A DNA stretch of 7,911 bases, taken from Alphaproteobacteria bacterium. GTDB lineage: Bacteria; Pseudomonadota; Alphaproteobacteria; Thalassobaculales; Thalassobaculaceae. This document shows positions 6,465 to 7,911 of the stretch, piece after piece. The notes beneath the pieces were generated by a model. That model was given only the letters and a program-made list of their open reading frames with translations. It did not search any database and was not told the origin of the DNA. The stretch is taken from NCBI GenBank assembly GCA_028822575.1, contig JAPKDN010000127.1:1-7911 (forward strand). Direction: 5' to 3'. Made by a program: the position numbers and the translations under genes. Within the stretch, counting starts at the first letter, position 1, and every line of letters starts with the position of its first letter.

Positions 6465-6492
6465 TTGTTCCAACGTGGCTCGCATCGATAAT
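6465..6492 (+). promoter_or_regulatory. Weak promoter-like pair before the dead acyl-CoA synthetase
   Basis: TTGTTC (6465-6470) and GATAAT (6487-6492) are spaced 16 bases apart in the gap between tRNA-Leu and the pseudogene. It could be the old promoter of the synthetase gene. The match is modest and could be chance. Confidence 0.22.
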
Positions 6493-6525
6493 TCCCGGGG
6501 CCTATGTAATTTTGATGGGTTCTCA

Positions 6526-6563
6526 AGGATGCCCGAGTGTCTAAGGGGAGGATGTAAGACTGC
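6526..6563 (+). other. tRNA-like relic (D-arm and anticodon-arm region, Tyr or Ser type)
   Basis: AGGATGCCCGAGTGTCTAAG (from 6526) followed by GGG resembles positions 6-25 of bacterial tRNA-Tyr or tRNA-Ser, with a CCC/GGG D-stem. It continues into GATGTAAGACTGC, which recalls a Tyr anticodon arm with GTA. The anticodon stem does not pair and no matching acceptor strands are visible. It overlaps the apparent start of the acyl-CoA synthetase pseudogene. A chance match is quite possible. Confidence 0.2.
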
Positions 6564-7911
6564 TTGATCATATAGGTCAAACTCCAGCACACGCCGCCCG
6601 AATGTTTCAACGCAACGAGGTACTAGTTTTTGAGGGCTCTTCACATTCAACGCGCTAAACTAAGAGATCGAGAATTTTGCTGAGGCATCCACAAGCTCGG
6701 TATCAACCAGGGTTAGGTGGTTGCCCTGTACGCCTCGAACGCGTGCTAATGGGGCGTCAGCTACTTCGCCATTGCGCGCATCGGCGCGGTTATCAATCCA
6801 CTCAATGCGATGCTGACACCAGCCGAGATTGATTATCTGGTCAAGGATTGCGTCGCTCGGGCCATTATCATGTCTGCCGACAAGGTCGCCTCGATCTTGG
6901 GCGTGAAGAAGGACTCTAACGTCTGGTCGCTTGTTTTCTTCGGTGAGGCGACCGAGAGCGTGGTCTCCTTTGATGACATGGTCTTGGGTAAAAAACCTCA
7001 CCACCGCCTCCGGTCGATGGCATTCCCGAGGCTCTCTGCAACATCGGCTATACATCGGGCACCCCGAGGGCGAGATGCAGTCGCACAAGGCGGTGATCTT
7101 CAATGGCGCGATGACCAGCCAACTGCATAAGCAAGGGCCAGACGATGTCGTGGTGAGCGCGCTGCCCCGCCCCCGTGTTTGCGCGAATGTGCTGATGACG
7201 GGCATGTTGATGTTTGGAACCAAACTGGTTCTGCACAAACTCTTCGACCGGCCATTTTCATGCAGGATATCGCCTTCCACAAGGCGATGGTCTTCAACGG
7301 CGTTCCTGCAATATATATGTTTATCCTGAATGGCCCGGCCCTGGCCGAGGCGGGTCTTAACTGCTTAAAGCGCTGCTAGGTCGGCGGCCAAACCATGCAG
7401 GTTGCTACGATGGTGGCTGTGGAAAAGGACCTCAATGTCCCGCTTTATGAACTTTTGGGCATGACCGAGATCGCCGGTTTGGGGGGCCACTCATCCCCTC
7501 TATGGAAAGAACAAACACGGCTCTATCGGCTGTGCCATTCCCTATTGCGAGCTCCGCATCGCGGATGCGGAGGATAGATCTATCACCATGCCGCGCGGCG
7601 AGGTTGGTGAGGTGATGTTCTGAGGGCCAACTGTGATGATGAGCTATTTGAGTGACGAGGAAAACCCGCGAGACAGTCGAACCCGGAGGATGTCTCTACT
7701 CTGGTGATCTTGGCACAATGGACGAGGGCGGTCGTGTTTCCATCGCCGACCATAAGAAAGACGTGATCCTAACCGGCGGATGCAACGGCTACTAGGCGGA
7801 GATCGAACGAGTCCTCGCGGCGCATCCAGACGTGGCGCTGGCGGTGGTGGGCAAACAACTCGACGATATGACAGGCGAGATTGCTAACGCTTAACTGGGT
7901 TTGAAGTAAGG
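6552..7911 (+). pseudogene. Acyl-CoA synthetase (AMP-forming), heavily decayed; 3' end outside the window
   Basis: AMP-forming acyl-CoA synthetases activate a carboxylic acid via an acyl-adenylate and join it to CoA. Full-length homology is recoverable only by changing frame. Frame 2 at 6554-6655 gives NEVLVFEG. Short pieces in frames 3 and 1 follow. Frame 3 from about 6690 gives VVALYASN and SYFAIARIGAVINPLNAMLT. Frame 2 near 7001-7050 gives GIPEALCNIGYTSGT; frame 1 to about 7245 gives MQSHKAVIFNGAM; frame 3 gives AIFMQDIAFHKAMVFNGVPA and GMTEIAGLG; frame 1 from 7492 gives HPLYGKNKHGSIGCAIPY; frame 2 from about 7660 gives LYSGDLGTMDEGGRVSIAD and KKDVILTGG. Stops within the readable frames include TAG 6714, TAA 6747, TAG 7377, TGA 7621, TAG 7793, TAA 7892 and TAA 7907. 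The ATP-binding loop (YTSGTTGxPKG) is broken across a frame change, and the core GRxKD-type Arg is now His (ADHKKD). The start near ATG 6552 is a guess. Chain-length specificity cannot be judged. Confidence 0.9.

Noticed and set aside
5384..6610. A 408-codon minus-strand open frame across ilvE and tRNA-Leu
   Set aside because: It is antisense to a perfect ilvE and to tRNA-Leu. Its MVRTAGLEPALAYAK segment is the well-known false protein produced by translating a tRNA on the wrong strand.
6660..7280. A 206-codon minus-strand open frame in the right-hand region
   Set aside because: The plus strand carries unmistakable acyl-CoA synthetase homology across the same bases. The minus frame shows no recognisable family and is open by chance.
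1..7911. Search for CRISPR arrays, insertion sequences, toxin-antitoxin pairs, phage genes or a novel defence system
   Set aside because: No spaced direct repeats, transposase or integrase motifs, or uncharacterised multi-gene operon were found. Nothing supports a new system here.

Overview
The window reads like a piece of an alphaproteobacterial chromosome, most likely Rhodospirillales-like. This rests on four things: the style of a solitary TRAP-type (DctP/TakP) binding protein, a class IV branched-chain aminotransferase with the SEGPGMCFF variant, a small bacterial thiol-dioxygenase, and a moderately GC-rich base composition. The assignment is inferred from protein style and not from any marker gene. 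Both ends of the window are occupied by badly decayed genes while the centre is intact. That pattern suggests ongoing gene loss, as in a host-associated or recently specialised lineage.

Layout from left to right. Positions 1-1189 (+) hold a kynureninase pseudogene with four internal stops, a frameshift and a damaged active site. Positions 1190-1353 hold two palindromes and a plausible promoter. Positions 1354-2430 (+) encode an intact TRAP transporter solute-binding protein, followed at once by a good intrinsic terminator at 2478-2504. No intact membrane subunits (DctQ/DctM) are present; a faint DctQ-like trace lies in 2505-2696. On the minus strand are a cysteine dioxygenase-family enzyme (2697-3269), an AT-rich intergenic island, and a 12-helix MFS transporter (3489-4715). 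The MFS reading frame runs on upstream without a stop into an unrecognised soluble segment (to 5090 or 5144). A divergent intergenic region with a clean palindrome (5209-5225) leads to a branched-chain amino acid aminotransferase (5312-6256, +), followed by tRNA-Leu(UAA) at 6346-6432. From about 6552 to the right edge (+) lies the wreck of an acyl-CoA synthetase (AMP-forming), readable only by switching frame at least eight times.

Functionally, the intact genes concern uptake of small organic acids (TRAP binding protein, MFS), thiol amino acid oxidation (dioxygenase) and branched-chain amino acid synthesis or breakdown. The dead genes are catabolic: kynureninase in tryptophan degradation and an acyl-CoA synthetase. 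I see no defence system, CRISPR array, insertion sequence, phage gene or secondary-metabolite cluster. The items most worth a second look are the MFS N-terminal extension, the orphan TRAP binding protein, and two tRNA-like relics at 5142-5170 and 6526-6563.
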